A stretch of 10,091 nt of DNA. Source: JBLIOB01 sp047639575 (lineage in GTDB: Bacteria; Bacteroidota; Bacteroidia; Flavobacteriales_D; Parvicellaceae). Position numbers and translations under genes: made by a program. Below the pieces are notes generated by a model that was not told where the DNA came from, made no database searches, and worked only from the letters and a program-made list of their open reading frames with translations. Within the stretch, counting starts at the first letter, position 1. Each line of letters starts with the position of its first letter. Location of the stretch: positions 1 through 10,091 of the forward strand of contig JBLIOB010000143.1 of assembly GCA_047639575.1 (NCBI GenBank), in the 5' to 3' direction. Positions 1 to 6,986 of the stretch are shown piece by piece.

Positions 1-20
1 GGATTATTTAATAATAGGAC

Positions 21-50
21 AAAAAAAAGCCTGTCTAATAGACAGGCTTT
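21..50 (-). terminator. Rho-independent terminator of the cold shock gene
   Basis: A perfect 10-bp stem (AAAGCCTGTC at 26-35 paired with GACAGGCTTT at 41-50) has a 5-base loop. Read on the minus strand it is followed by an unbroken run of T (21-28). It lies about 30 bases past the cold shock stop codon, in the right orientation to end that transcript. Confidence 0.88.
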
Positions 51-79
51 CTTAATACAAATAAGTTAAAAAGTAGTAC

Positions 80-271
80 TTATACCACTTTTACATTTAC
101 TGCGTTTAGACCCTTTTGACCTTCTTCAACGTCAAAAGTTACTTTGTCTCCTTCAGCGATATCGCTGGTTAATGCACTTTGATGTACAAATACATCTTTA
201 GCTCCGTCATCTGGTGTGATGAATCCGAATCCTTTTGCACTATTGAAAAATTTTACTGTACCGTCACTCAT
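80..271 (-). CDS. Cold shock domain protein (CspA family)
   Basis: A 63-residue protein made of one OB-fold cold shock domain, the usual size for bacterial Csp proteins. Both nucleic-acid-binding motifs are intact: RNP1 as KGFGFIT (residues 13-19) and RNP2 as VFVHQ (27-31), with the typical N-terminal VKFFN start. Such proteins bind single-stranded RNA and DNA in the cytoplasm and act as RNA chaperones or antiterminators. The ATG at 271 is followed directly by the conserved first strand, so the start is secure. No Shine-Dalgarno sequence is present; the leader is A/T-rich, as usual in Bacteroidota. The gene seems monocistronic, with a promoter-like site at 295-326 and a strong terminator at 21-50. 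Which Csp paralogue it is, and whether it responds to cold, cannot be told from the sequence. Confidence 0.97.
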   Translation of the reverse strand: MSDGTVKFFNSAKGFGFITPDDGAKDVFVHQSALTSDIAEGDKVTFDVEEGQKGLNAVNVKVV

Positions 272-294
272 AATAATTATATTAATTTAAGCGT

Positions 295-326
295 CAAATG
301 TACTCCTTTCTATTGAATCAGCACAA
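295..326 (-). promoter_or_regulatory. Bacteroidota-type promoter for the cold shock gene
   Basis: On the minus strand, TACATTTG (302-295) matches the Bacteroidota -7 consensus TAnnTTTG exactly. A TTG (326-324) lies 21 bases upstream and serves as the -33 element, within the known spacing range. Transcription would begin near 288, leaving a short 5' leader before the ATG at 271. The match is by eye only. Confidence 0.6.
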
Positions 327-624
327 GTTTCTTTAAAATCAGTCATTTTCTTCGTTATTCCCACTCCAATTACTGTGCCTTCAACCGAGGTTTAAAAGTT
401 GTTCTCCACTTACGTTAAATAGGTCTAAATAAAAATCTTGACACTTGTAGTTTGAACGTTGAACCTACTTAATCAAAAACGTGCAACTATTGAAATGAAG
501 ACTACTTTTCCTTTGAGGTAAAGGTCTCCCGATTGACCCCGAAAACATAATTGTTTTAACGGCATCTGCCTAGGGCTAAAAGATTGAGTTACTAGCTCGA
601 AAGCCTTTCTTGGTGAGGGTTTTA

Positions 625-654
625 GCTTGAGTGTTCGAATTCTAATACTCAAGC
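625..654. repeat. Stem-loop in the long spacer
   Basis: GCTTGAGT (625-632) pairs perfectly with ACTCAAGC (647-654). One G-T and two T-A pairs extend the stem to 11 bp, leaving an 8-base loop. No T tract follows on either strand, so it is not a standard terminator. Its role is unknown. Confidence 0.45.
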
Positions 655-852
655 ATTCTTGCCTTTTCGTGACCAGAAAATAAGACCCTGCAGAGTAAAT
701 TATTTTGCTTCTGGTTCGAAATACAGCCTATTATTTGTACTCCAGTTTCTCCTCTTCGTGCGCTCTGTATGGCAAATGACTTTTGCTCGTAGATATTAAG
801 AGTACAGCTAAATATTATTTGAGCGATAATCGTTCGAAACATTCACTTTCTG

Positions 853-890
853 CCCTGTCAATTTTATTTAAAAAAAATTTATAAACAGGG
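853..890. repeat. A/T-rich inverted repeat in the long spacer
   Basis: CCCTGT (853-858) and ACAGGG (885-890) form inverted arms around a 26-base A/T-only core (except one C) that can pair partly with itself. It might be a weak terminator or a chance structure. Confidence 0.25.
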
Positions 891-1127
891 GGTTTTCGTA
901 GTAAAAAAGAGATGAAATAGTGGAATCGTTGGCCAAAATTGCCATAAGTCCCTTGAATCTTGTCGATTATTTACGACCATATAGGTCATAAGAATTAAAT
1001 CTAATCCATAGCTAAAAAGAGGCGGATGTTTTACGGTAATCCAAATCTACTTTGAAGAACAGGAGAAAAGAAGAAGAGAGATGAATCGTTTATAAGTTGA
1101 TTTAATTCTCACAATTCAAGATTCATT

Positions 1128-1661
1128 TCAATCGTTTGAATTGATTTTGACCAGCTTTTTCAAGTAAATTTTAGATTTCACGCATTCGAAATGCAGAGGG
1201 TTGACTAACTCAGAGAACGATGGAATTCGGCTTCCTAGTATGATTGGGCTTGTTGTAATGGTTATTTCGTCTATTAAATCTTCTTTTAAGAAATTTTGAA
1301 TGGCTGTCACTCCATCGATGTAAAGGCTGTAGCATTCTTTTCTATAAATACCTTCAATAATATCGGTTAATGCTCCTTTTACCAGCGTTACTTTATCTTG
1401 ATACGCAGCTGGAATAGTGGTTAATTGGTTGCTTAATACAAAAACTGGCTTTTGGCAGGGCCAATCCATATCAAACCCACATACGGTTTCAAAAGTATTC
1501 CTTCCCATAACGAGAGCGTCTACCTGAGACATAAATTCAGAATAACCCATATCAAGATTGTCTGGGTTTGGAATAGCTTGTAACCACTCAATTCCCCCTT
1601 CTTTATCTGCTATATAACCGTCTATACTCGTTACGACAAACACCTTGTTTTTCTTTTCCAT
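1128..1661 (-). CDS. Dihydrofolate reductase family protein (RibD C-terminal domain)
   Basis: A 177-residue single-domain cytoplasmic protein of the RibD C-terminal / YyaP-like family, which shares the dihydrofolate reductase fold and binds NADPH. Family marks are SIDGYIAD near the N-terminus (12-19), MGRNTFE (52-58), the KPVFVLSN strand (71-78), LYIDG (113-117), and DLIDEITITTSPIILG (128-143). Length and domain span are normal. Odd points: the glycine pair usual after LYID reads GV here (117-118), and the usual LGGG or LGGGIP motif reads LGSR (142-145), so cofactor binding could be weakened. The true substrate of these stand-alone proteins is generally unknown; they are not the housekeeping folate enzyme. 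The gene follows the VOC lipoprotein gene on the same strand after 76 bases, so co-transcription is possible. The ATG start is placed by the family N-terminus; its leader has no Shine-Dalgarno sequence. Confidence 0.92.
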   Translation of the reverse strand: MEKKNKVFVVTSIDGYIADKEGGIEWLQAIPNPDNLDMGYSEFMSQVDALVMGRNTFETVCGFDMDWPCQKPVFVLSNQLTTIPAAYQDKVTLVKGALTDIIEGIYRKECYSLYIDGVTAIQNFLKEDLIDEITITTSPIILGSRIPSFSELVNPLHFECVKSKIYLKKLVKINSND

Positions 1662-1737
1662 AGAACAATAGTCGTTTTAGACTAACAGTACCGAGAATTG
1701 TAAAAACTACATTAAGTCTCTAGCGGTGGACAGAGAA

Positions 1738-2280
1738 CTACCTATGCTGGTCCATTAAAATAACGTTTCCATCTGGGTCTGTAATCATCATACTTGCTGG
1801 GCCGGTGCTGGATGAGTCAATTTGCGGTCCGGTTTCGATCCCTTCACTGATTAAATGTTTTTGAATCTTTCTAATGTCATCAAAGCTCTCCATATTCTCA
1901 GCGTTTTCGTTCCAACCTGGATTGAAAGTCAAAATGTTGTTCTCAAACATTCCTTGGAAAAGTCCAATAATTGAGTTTCCGTTTTTCATGATGAGGTAAT
2001 TGCTTTCCATTGCCCCTCCCATTGCTGAGAAGCCAAATTTTTCATAAAATTCTTTAGAAGCAGTAAGGTCTTTTACGTTAAGACTTATAGAAAATGCGCC
2101 AAGTTTCATTTGATCTGTGTTAATGGCGTCAATTGTGTCGATTGATGTTTCGGTTTCGTTGTTTTCGGCAACTATTGCGTCAGCAGTATATGAAGGTTCT
2201 GAAGTAATCGATGTTTCAGTGCAGGAATTAAGCGCAACCAGTATTACAAATATTGCTGCTAGGGGTTTTAGTAATTTCAT
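1738..2280 (-). CDS. Glyoxalase/VOC-fold lipoprotein
   Basis: A 180-residue protein with a lipoprotein signal peptide: lysines at 2 and 5, a hydrophobic core, and lipobox LNSC with the acylated cysteine at 20. An acidic, Ser/Thr/Glu-rich linker (about 21-57) leads to one vicinal-oxygen-chelate (glyoxalase) domain at about 58-180. The domain shows the SLNVKDLTASKEFYEKFGF opening (66-84), NYLIMKNG (94-101), GLFQGMFENNILTFNPGW (106-123), and the closing DPDGNVILMDQH (168-179). It is probably anchored in the envelope by its lipid, which is unusual for a family that is mostly cytoplasmic. One VOC domain is half of a classic active site, so it likely dimerises. The substrate is unknown; lactoylglutathione lyase activity should not be assumed. 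The linker is longer than needed, consistent with exposure on the membrane surface. Confidence 0.92.
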   Translation of the reverse strand: MKLLKPLAAIFVILVALNSCTETSITSEPSYTADAIVAENNETETSIDTIDAINTDQMKLGAFSISLNVKDLTASKEFYEKFGFSAMGGAMESNYLIMKNGNSIIGLFQGMFENNILTFNPGWNENAENMESFDDIRKIQKHLISEGIETGPQIDSSSTGPASMMITDPDGNVILMDQHR

Positions 2281-2338
2281 TTTGAGTTAAGTTTTTAGTG
2301 TGTTCTTGATAAGTGAGATTTGGTTTCGTTTTTTATTT

Positions 2339-2494
2339 TTAAAGCTCCAATTCGAATCGACTAGGGTGTTTTTCTGAAGACACATACCCCATATTCATAA
2401 GATAGTTGCAGTGAACTTCGTTGTTAGAAAGCGACACCATAAGACGAAACCCTAAACTCGTCAATTTTCGAGGTAAAAAACCTCTTGTCAGCAT
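2339..2494 (-). CDS. Possible 51-residue protein (doubtful)
   Basis: An open frame starts with ATG at 2494, 11 bases after the stop of the acidic protein gene upstream, and ends with TAA at 2339-2341. The N-terminus is basic (MLTRGFLPRKL) and the rest is mixed, with one cysteine. No family was recognised and no signal peptide is evident. It fills most of the gap between two genes on the same strand, which is its only contextual support. A frame of this length can occur by chance in A/T-rich DNA; it could also be the remnant of a longer gene. Confidence 0.25.
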   Translation of the reverse strand: MLTRGFLPRKLTSLGFRLMVSLSNNEVHCNYLMNMGYVSSEKHPSRFELEL

Positions 2495-2504
2495 CTAAAT
2501 CTCT

Positions 2505-2735
2505 CTATTCTGGGATTAAGAAATCAAGGTCAACATGAAGCTCTTCGCCTTTTTCTTGATATACAAATAGCTTGACAGGCTTTCTGTAATACTCTAAAAA
2601 GATTATTCTTCCAAAGCTTGCATCGTCTTTAGAAAAATGCGGAAATATTAATTCAATTTCACTCTCGTGCGCTGCAAGAAATTGAGTAACATTCGGATCT
2701 TCGCATTCTACTTCATTTGTTTTCAATTCATCCAT
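2505..2735 (-). CDS. Small acidic hypothetical protein
   Basis: A 76-residue protein that I do not recognise. It is rich in Glu and Asp, has no signal peptide or membrane segment, and carries one cysteine (residue 11). The order of parts is an acidic N-terminus, a likely helix (about 14-30), then alternating hydrophobic stretches that suggest beta strands (FGRIIFLEYY, PVKLFVYQ, LHVDLDFL). This looks like a compact cytoplasmic alpha/beta fold. It sits 109 bases past the DUF2490 gene and upstream of the VOC gene on the same strand. The amino-acid make-up is protein-like and favours a real gene over competing frames on the opposite strand. No promoter consensus was found before it. Confidence 0.55.
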   Translation of the reverse strand: MDELKTNEVECEDPNVTQFLAAHESEIELIFPHFSKDDASFGRIIFLEYYRKPVKLFVYQEKGEELHVDLDFLIPE

Positions 2736-2844
2736 CAGTCACCTAGATTATGTGAAGCAATTAAAGTGCTTAGAATTTTATCTTGTTGCCGATACAGGGT
2801 GCACCTGCTTCTTTGTTCATGTCCTAATTTACTTTATAATGCTT

Positions 2845-3543
2845 TTAAAATTTTTGATGAAAGCTCAATTGCATCTGATTTTTGCTCCAGGAATTGGTCG
2901 TCTGATTCATGACCCCCAGCTGAACTTTCATTCCTTTTTTAATCATGTATCCAATAGCTCCATAGAGTCTGTTTCTGTCAAAGACCTCCACCGTATTACT
3001 GTTTCCGATATTTCGTTGTCCGTTAATAAAGAGTTCGTTGTAAAGCGCGAGATATATTGTATTCTTTTCCATTATCGCTTTGGACAAGGCAACATTTATA
3101 AACAGGTTATATCGATACCTCGTTCTTAAGTCCTGATTCTCTACAAACCTTTGTTCGTACCTAAACCGATGATTCGTATAGAAGCGGTTTCCAAATCGAA
3201 CAGGGAATAATGCTTCCTGATATATTCTACTTTCTGAGGTTGTTGATTTACCTGAACCATAAGCCCCAGTAGTAACGTTTCCATAGCCTAATGTGAATTT
3301 TATATCCGCAGTTTTAGGTTTGAACGTCAACCCACTACGGATCAGCAGCTGCTCGAGATCACCACCTAAATTCCAGTTACGGAATTGAATGTCTCCTTGA
3401 ATTCCCCACGGACTTTCTTTGAAAGTTGTATTAAAAAAGTACATGTACCAAGCCCCTAGTTTATCTTGATTAATTTGAGCCGTTCCAATCTTTGGAAGAC
3501 AGAGTGAAATAGCGATTACTACTAGAACTAAGCTGAGTTTCAT
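2845..3543 (-). CDS. DUF2490 outer-membrane beta-barrel protein
   Basis: A 232-residue protein with a signal peptide (hydrophobic residues about 3-16, likely cleavage after TAQ at 21-23) and many alternating strands ending in a terminal phenylalanine, as in outer-membrane barrels. Features of the DUF2490 family are visible: the WGIQGDIQFRNW strand (46-57), HRFRYEQRF (125-133), NELFIN (169-174) and FDRNRLYGAIGY (188-199). Members are common in Bacteroidota and resemble small barrels, but their cargo or role is unknown. The length fits the family. The ATG at 3543 begins the signal peptide directly. A 15-bp palindrome lies 21-35 bases upstream of the start (3564-3578) and may be regulatory. The small acidic protein gene follows on the same strand, so the two may be co-transcribed. 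Confidence 0.93.
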   Translation of the reverse strand: MKLSLVLVVIAISLCLPKIGTAQINQDKLGAWYMYFFNTTFKESPWGIQGDIQFRNWNLGGDLEQLLIRSGLTFKPKTADIKFTLGYGNVTTGAYGSGKSTTSESRIYQEALFPVRFGNRFYTNHRFRYEQRFVENQDLRTRYRYNLFINVALSKAIMEKNTIYLALYNELFINGQRNIGNSNTVEVFDRNRLYGAIGYMIKKGMKVQLGVMNQTTNSWSKNQMQLSFHQKF

Positions 3544-3563
3544 GTTTAAATAAGAGTTTTAGC

Positions 3564-3578
3564 CAACCAAATTGGTTG
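3564..3578. promoter_or_regulatory. Perfect odd palindrome upstream of the DUF2490 gene
   Basis: CAACCAA A TTGGTTG has 7-bp arms around one central base and lies 21 bases before the DUF2490 start codon. With a one-base centre it suits a dimeric DNA-binding protein better than an RNA hairpin. It is a candidate operator; no matching regulator is visible and no clear promoter is next to it. Confidence 0.3.
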
Positions 3579-3708
3579 TTCCCTTCTTAAACTTGAGATG
3601 ATACCACCTTCGATTAATTTGGTTTAAAATAAAAAGCCGTGCGGTTATATGGACAAGAATAAGAAGGAGAAAAATACAAATGCTTCTTCTATAATAGTAG
3701 TGAATCGA

Positions 3709-4415
3709 TTATTTTTTTACAATTCGAATAACCGTTTTTTCTTTTGCAGATTCAATAACTAGTAAATACAATCCAGCGGGTTCATCAATCGATAAGTGTA
3801 AGAACTCAGCGCCTGAGTATGAATAAGACCAGATTTGCTTGGAAATTAAATCTGTCATGGTAATAGAAATAAATTGATGTTGTCCATTTAAGTTCAAAGT
3901 GAAATTACCATTGGTCGGATTTGGAAACAGTTTAATTTGATCCGTAATTCTATTTTCGCGAATCCCTATTATTGCGACATTAATACATGCGGCTGTATCA
4001 ATGCAGGTTCCATTTGTAATTTCAACTGCATAGTCGCCAATTGAAGTAGCTATGCACGATTGATCGGTAGCCGAACTTATTGGTGTCATTGCAGGACACA
4101 ATAGCCATTGGTAATTTGCACCCGTTTCATTGGCCGTCAAAAATTCATCAACCTGAGGTACCGAAGTATTTACCGAATTCATAGATAAGTATAGCGTCAC
4201 AATAGAATCACATCCACCTGAAGAAGTTAAAGTGTGCGTAGCGGTGGTATTATCAGCTGTGTAATTACTGCCATTGATTCAAGTAAATGTATCACAAGCA
4301 AATTGTGTGTCCGTGGCCGATGAGTTGGATATGGAATAGGAGTTCCCATCTATCCACGTAAAGATGTCACAACCATTCTGAGCGGTTCTGTAGCATCCGT
4401 GGATTTTGACAAACT
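3709..4415 (-). pseudogene. 3' remnant of a type IX-secreted surface protein with SprB-like repeats
   Basis: The minus strand encodes the end of a large surface protein. From the C-terminus, a type IX secretion sorting domain begins at LFPNPTNGNFTL (near 3900-3930) and ends in IRIVKK. Before it is a Cys-paired module (YQWLLCPAMTPISSATDQS ... CIDTAACINV). Before that come repeats of the style CDTFTW-ING-NY-ATHTLTSSGGCDSIVTL. Intact members pass the outer membrane by the Por machinery and are anchored or released. Two lesions are readable: the tryptophan codon expected after CDTFT is TGA (4279-4281), and near 4386-4388 the repeat reads STDATE in one frame but TAQNGCDIFTW in the next, which fits loss of one base. 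The frame ends at a TAG (4416-4418), and the N-terminal bulk is gone. An open frame of 163 codons survives from 4200 (GTG, really an internal valine), so a short product cannot be excluded, but it would lack a signal peptide. Confidence 0.82.
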
Positions 4416-4657
4416 CTAAGACAATTTCAAAAATAAATTAATCTGATTATCAGCTAGTTACTAATTCGGAAATCACAGATAGTCTTCAAAAAAAGGCATG
4501 TGCTGCACAGATGCCGGAGAACCTAACATCTCATCAAGAACATAATTGAGCCAGCAAGTAATCAGATTAAGCAGTTCAAACAAAAATTAAAGCACCTCGC
4601 TTACCATGCCGATTCTGCGTACTTTCGAGCAAAGTTTAAAGCAAGACATCACAGTTA
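4416..4657. other. Spacer between divergent blocks, possible coding relic
   Basis: This spacer separates the leftward remnant from the rightward enzyme gene. A 43-codon frame on the plus strand (4527-4655) ends in TAA overlapping the next ATG and contains LAYHADSAYFRAKF. That faintly recalls the second-aspartate region of IS1380-type transposases (pattern F/Y-R-A-D-S-A), but the match is short and from memory. No promoter consensus was found for the gene at 4658; TACTTTCG at 4620-4627 is one mismatch from the -7 element but has no -33 partner. Confidence 0.3.
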
Positions 4658-6298
4658 ATGGCAGAATCACAAGCAGCAGTTATCGCTGAACCTTTAAAGG
4701 GGCTCATTTCAAAATTAAAAGTAGAAAAGGGTTTAAAACCTTCGGGTTTAATTCGTCTTCTTAAAGAAGCTAACGTGCAAGCCGAAGATTTGACTCCGTG
4801 GCATGATTTCAACCATCCTCCGGAGGATAGTTATGGAAGAAAACTCATTTACCAAGGAGAAAATTTCGAACTCATGGTCATGTCCTGGAAACCTGGAGAT
4901 TTCTCAACAATTCACGATCATGGCAATACCATCTGGGGGGCGGTGCAAATCTTTGGACCTGCAGAACATGCTACTTTCAGAATGGAAGATGATCACCTTA
5001 CTACGTTAGCTCGATGGCAAGTCGATTCAAATGACGTTTTAGGCGTAAGTCATTCTTTAATTCATCAAATGGGAAACCCCACTAAAGACTATCCGTTTGC
5101 AAGTTTACATATATACGGTGTAGACCAAAACAATAGTAAAATCACCGGAGATTCCAGAATTTTTGATCTAGATAAGGGTCAAATTCAGAGACATGATGGA
5201 GGTGTGTTTTATGGGTTAAAGGACACCGATATCAACTCTGTTGAACCAGGACTAAAAAGTGACTTTCATACCCGGCTTCGACACATGGTTGAATTCTCCC
5301 GAAGACTTTTAAAAATTCAAAAAGCAACGGATAGCGATGGGGGTCAACTTGAGTCTAGGTTAAAACAAACCTATTCTATAGAACAACTTCCTGGGTTTTT
5401 AAATGAGCTTCAGCAATTCACCGATGAAAACGGTCATGTTCAAAACTCAATTTATTGGAAAAACTTGAACAATGAATTACGAGAGGCCTCCTCATTTCAA
5501 GATAAATTAAAGGACAACCCCAAGGTCAATGACCATTTTCACCAATATGCTGAAATGTATGATGCGTTAATCTGTCAGCCCATGTTAGATAATTTTATGT
5601 CTAACTATTTATTGTTCTTTAAAAACAACTTCATTGCCGATATATCATCAAAATCAATTATTTCGATAGGTGTTGGAACTGCTTTAATCGAAAAGTATAT
5701 GATTGATAATATGGGTGTTGATTACGACAACTTATATGGAATCGATATTTCTGAATCGATGGTTGAGGAGGCCTGTAAAAGAATACACGCTGAACAAGGA
5801 GATGTGTTGACACTAGATCCATCTGTTAAAATGTGGGACATTACTTATAGCGGTTTGAACGTATTTCATTATATCGATTATGAGCAATTGGAAGAAGCCA
5901 TATCGAAGACGGCTGGCATTACTAAAAAAGGAGGTTGGTTTTTAGGCGACTTTATAACACCTGACCATATCCGATGGTATCCGAACGTTATTTATTCCGC
6001 AGATAAGAAGATTGTTTCGCTCCGAACACCAAGGTTAATAGAAGATCAAGGAAGGATTTTTCAAGAAAGTGAAATTATCAATGTGGACTTTTCTGGTGAA
6101 CAAATGGCGGTAAATTATGCGGGGAAACACAAGCGTTTTTTACCTCCAATGCACCGAGTAAGAAAATACTTTGAAGATGCATTTGGTGGCCAAGTAAAAT
6201 TATTTGACGCTTATTCTATGGAGCTCATTCCAGCTGAAGCCGACACCTGTTTGTCTACCAGATATGTTGTTATCGCTCAAAAAAGGAATTCTAAATAA
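4658..6298 (+). CDS. Cysteine-dioxygenase-type cupin fused to a SAM methyltransferase
   Basis: A 546-residue cytoplasmic protein with two enzyme domains. Residues about 45-160 form a cysteine dioxygenase type I cupin: PGDFSTIHDHG gives iron ligands H86 and H88, HQMGN gives H136, and SLHIY keeps the S149-H151-Y153 triad of thiol dioxygenases. The cysteine that forms the Cys-Tyr crosslink in mammalian enzymes is absent, as in many bacterial ones. Residues about 200-300 are a helical linker without recognised motifs. Residues about 300-546 form a class I methyltransferase: motif I as SIGVGTA (336-342), the acidic residue of motif II in YGIDIS (360-365), then GDVLTL (381-386) and DITYSGLNVFHYID (394-407). 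The expected chemistries are oxidation of a thiol such as cysteine to a sulfinate and methyl transfer, but whether they act on one substrate is inference. The ATG at 4658 is the likeliest start. SUKH and acyltransferase genes follow on the same strand. Confidence 0.9.
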   Translation: MAESQAAVIAEPLKGLISKLKVEKGLKPSGLIRLLKEANVQAEDLTPWHDFNHPPEDSYGRKLIYQGENFELMVMSWKPGDFSTIHDHGNTIWGAVQIFGPAEHATFRMEDDHLTTLARWQVDSNDVLGVSHSLIHQMGNPTKDYPFASLHIYGVDQNNSKITGDSRIFDLDKGQIQRHDGGVFYGLKDTDINSVEPGLKSDFHTRLRHMVEFSRRLLKIQKATDSDGGQLESRLKQTYSIEQLPGFLNELQQFTDENGHVQNSIYWKNLNNELREASSFQDKLKDNPKVNDHFHQYAEMYDALICQPMLDNFMSNYLLFFKNNFIADISSKSIISIGVGTALIEKYMIDNMGVDYDNLYGIDISESMVEEACKRIHAEQGDVLTLDPSVKMWDITYSGLNVFHYIDYEQLEEAISKTAGITKKGGWFLGDFITPDHIRWYPNVIYSADKKIVSLRTPRLIEDQGRIFQESEIINVDFSGEQMAVNYAGKHKRFLPPMHRVRKYFEDAFGGQVKLFDAYSMELIPAEADTCLSTRYVVIAQKRNSK

Positions 6299-6353
6299 CA
6301 ACACAGCGTATAAAGTTTTAAAACCGCTTTATTATATCTAGATTTAATATTCC

Positions 6354-6815
6354 ATGAAAGAGATGCTAATAGAATTTGAGAGAATTTTCAATAAAAACGA
6401 GGACACCGTCAAGGCTACTTCTCAAGAAATTCTTGAATTAGAAGCTAAACACGGTATTAAACTATCCAGTCAGCATGTTGAATTAATCACAACAATCGGC
6501 AATATCCATACACCGATATTAGCGAATTTAGTAGAAGGTGCCGAATCCGAATTACCCGACATCCAACAATTCTGGAGCATTGAGGAAATTCTATTCGACA
6601 AACAAAATGAATGGACTGCTAATATGCCACCAGAGATCATTCCATTCGCTTCAGACCGCATGGGAAATACTCTTTTTTATAGCATTGAACATCCTCAAAT
6701 TTGGCTGATCAATCACGATTTTGAGCAATCGAGAATTGTGTGTGACTCTCTCGATGAACTATTGAGAAACTTTCTTGTTTTAGTGCGTAAACTAGTACGA
6801 GCAAACCAAGCTTAA
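6354..6815 (+). CDS. SUKH / SMI1-KNR4 family protein
   Basis: A 153-residue cytoplasmic protein with SUKH-fold landmarks. It has an N-terminal helix with ILELEAKHGIKL (26-37) and the helix that follows (LITTIGN, 44-50), FWSIEEI (73-79), the IIPFASDRMGNTLFYSI strand pair (95-111), and a final IWLINHDFEQ ... DSLDELLRNFL (116-141). Length is usual for the family. In bacteria these proteins often serve as immunity proteins against polymorphic toxins, but many are orphans of unknown role, and no toxin gene is visible here. The gene starts 55 bases after the cupin-methyltransferase gene on the same strand, and no terminator was found between them, so co-transcription is possible. Some usual SUKH positions are diverged (GNIHTPI where a G-x-G/D is common), so the call rests on overall pattern. 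Confidence 0.72.
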   Translation: MKEMLIEFERIFNKNEDTVKATSQEILELEAKHGIKLSSQHVELITTIGNIHTPILANLVEGAESELPDIQQFWSIEEILFDKQNEWTANMPPEIIPFASDRMGNTLFYSIEHPQIWLINHDFEQSRIVCDSLDELLRNFLVLVRKLVRANQA

Positions 6816-6934
6816 CGAAAAGGGAAAAGTAAATTTCTCAAGCGGATCTTTTGGGTAATGTGTATGAAATATAGATTAAGGTGCGAACGATTTTAACCTG
6901 AATAAATGAATTTGACGTTCCTTACTTGGAGCGT

Positions 6935-6968
6935 TTTGAATTTAAAACAAGAATTTAACTTAATTTTG
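6935..6968 (+). promoter_or_regulatory. Bacteroidota-type promoter before the acyltransferase
   Basis: TTTG (6935-6938) and TAATTTTG (6961-6968, an exact TAnnTTTG match) are separated by 22 bases, within the known range. Transcription would start near 6975. It lies inside the apparent 5' end of the acyltransferase frame and favours a downstream start (GTG at 6987). Confidence 0.55.
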
Positions 6969-6986
6969 CCCCTAGTTTTAATTCAA

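Larger units (their letters stand above)
303..1127. other. Long spacer without a recognisable gene
   Basis: No reading frame here could be matched to a family. A 66-codon minus-strand frame (642-842) and a roughly 55-codon open minus-strand stretch near 890-1055 have no recognisable motif or credible leader. A 34-codon minus-strand frame ending in TAA at 287-289 reads like ordinary protein (ending ADSIERSTFDA) and could be the tail of a lost gene, but this is speculation. Two stem-loops at 625-654 and 853-890 are listed separately. The stretch may be degraded coding DNA or may carry an undetected RNA. Confidence 0.5.

Noticed and set aside
625..654. tRNA or tRNA fragment (TTCGAAT in the loop)
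   Set aside because: No acceptor, D or anticodon arm can be built around it.
642..842. 66-codon minus-strand frame
   Set aside because: No recognisable family, no credible leader, and it shares its 5' part with no neighbour; likely chance.
2470..2484. GAGGT-A5-ACCTC hairpin as terminator of the acidic protein gene
   Set aside because: Five base pairs only and no T tract on the minus strand; it also lies inside the doubtful small frame.
2667..3129. Two overlapping plus-strand frames (2667-2912 and 2752-3129)
   Set aside because: They lie over the better supported DUF2490 and acidic protein genes on the other strand, and their composition is that of an antisense shadow.
4198..4200. GTG as a true start for a 163-residue type IX protein
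   Set aside because: It is the valine of a CDSIVTL repeat motif whose frame continues upstream to the TGA at 4279; there is no signal peptide.
4279..4281. TGA read as tryptophan (recoding)
   Set aside because: TGA serves as the normal stop of tpx and of the gene at 9602, and the remnant has a frameshift too.
4803..5009. 68-codon plus-strand frame
   Set aside because: It is an out-of-frame shadow of the cupin domain.
6470..6661. 63-codon minus-strand frame
   Set aside because: It is the antisense of the SUKH gene.
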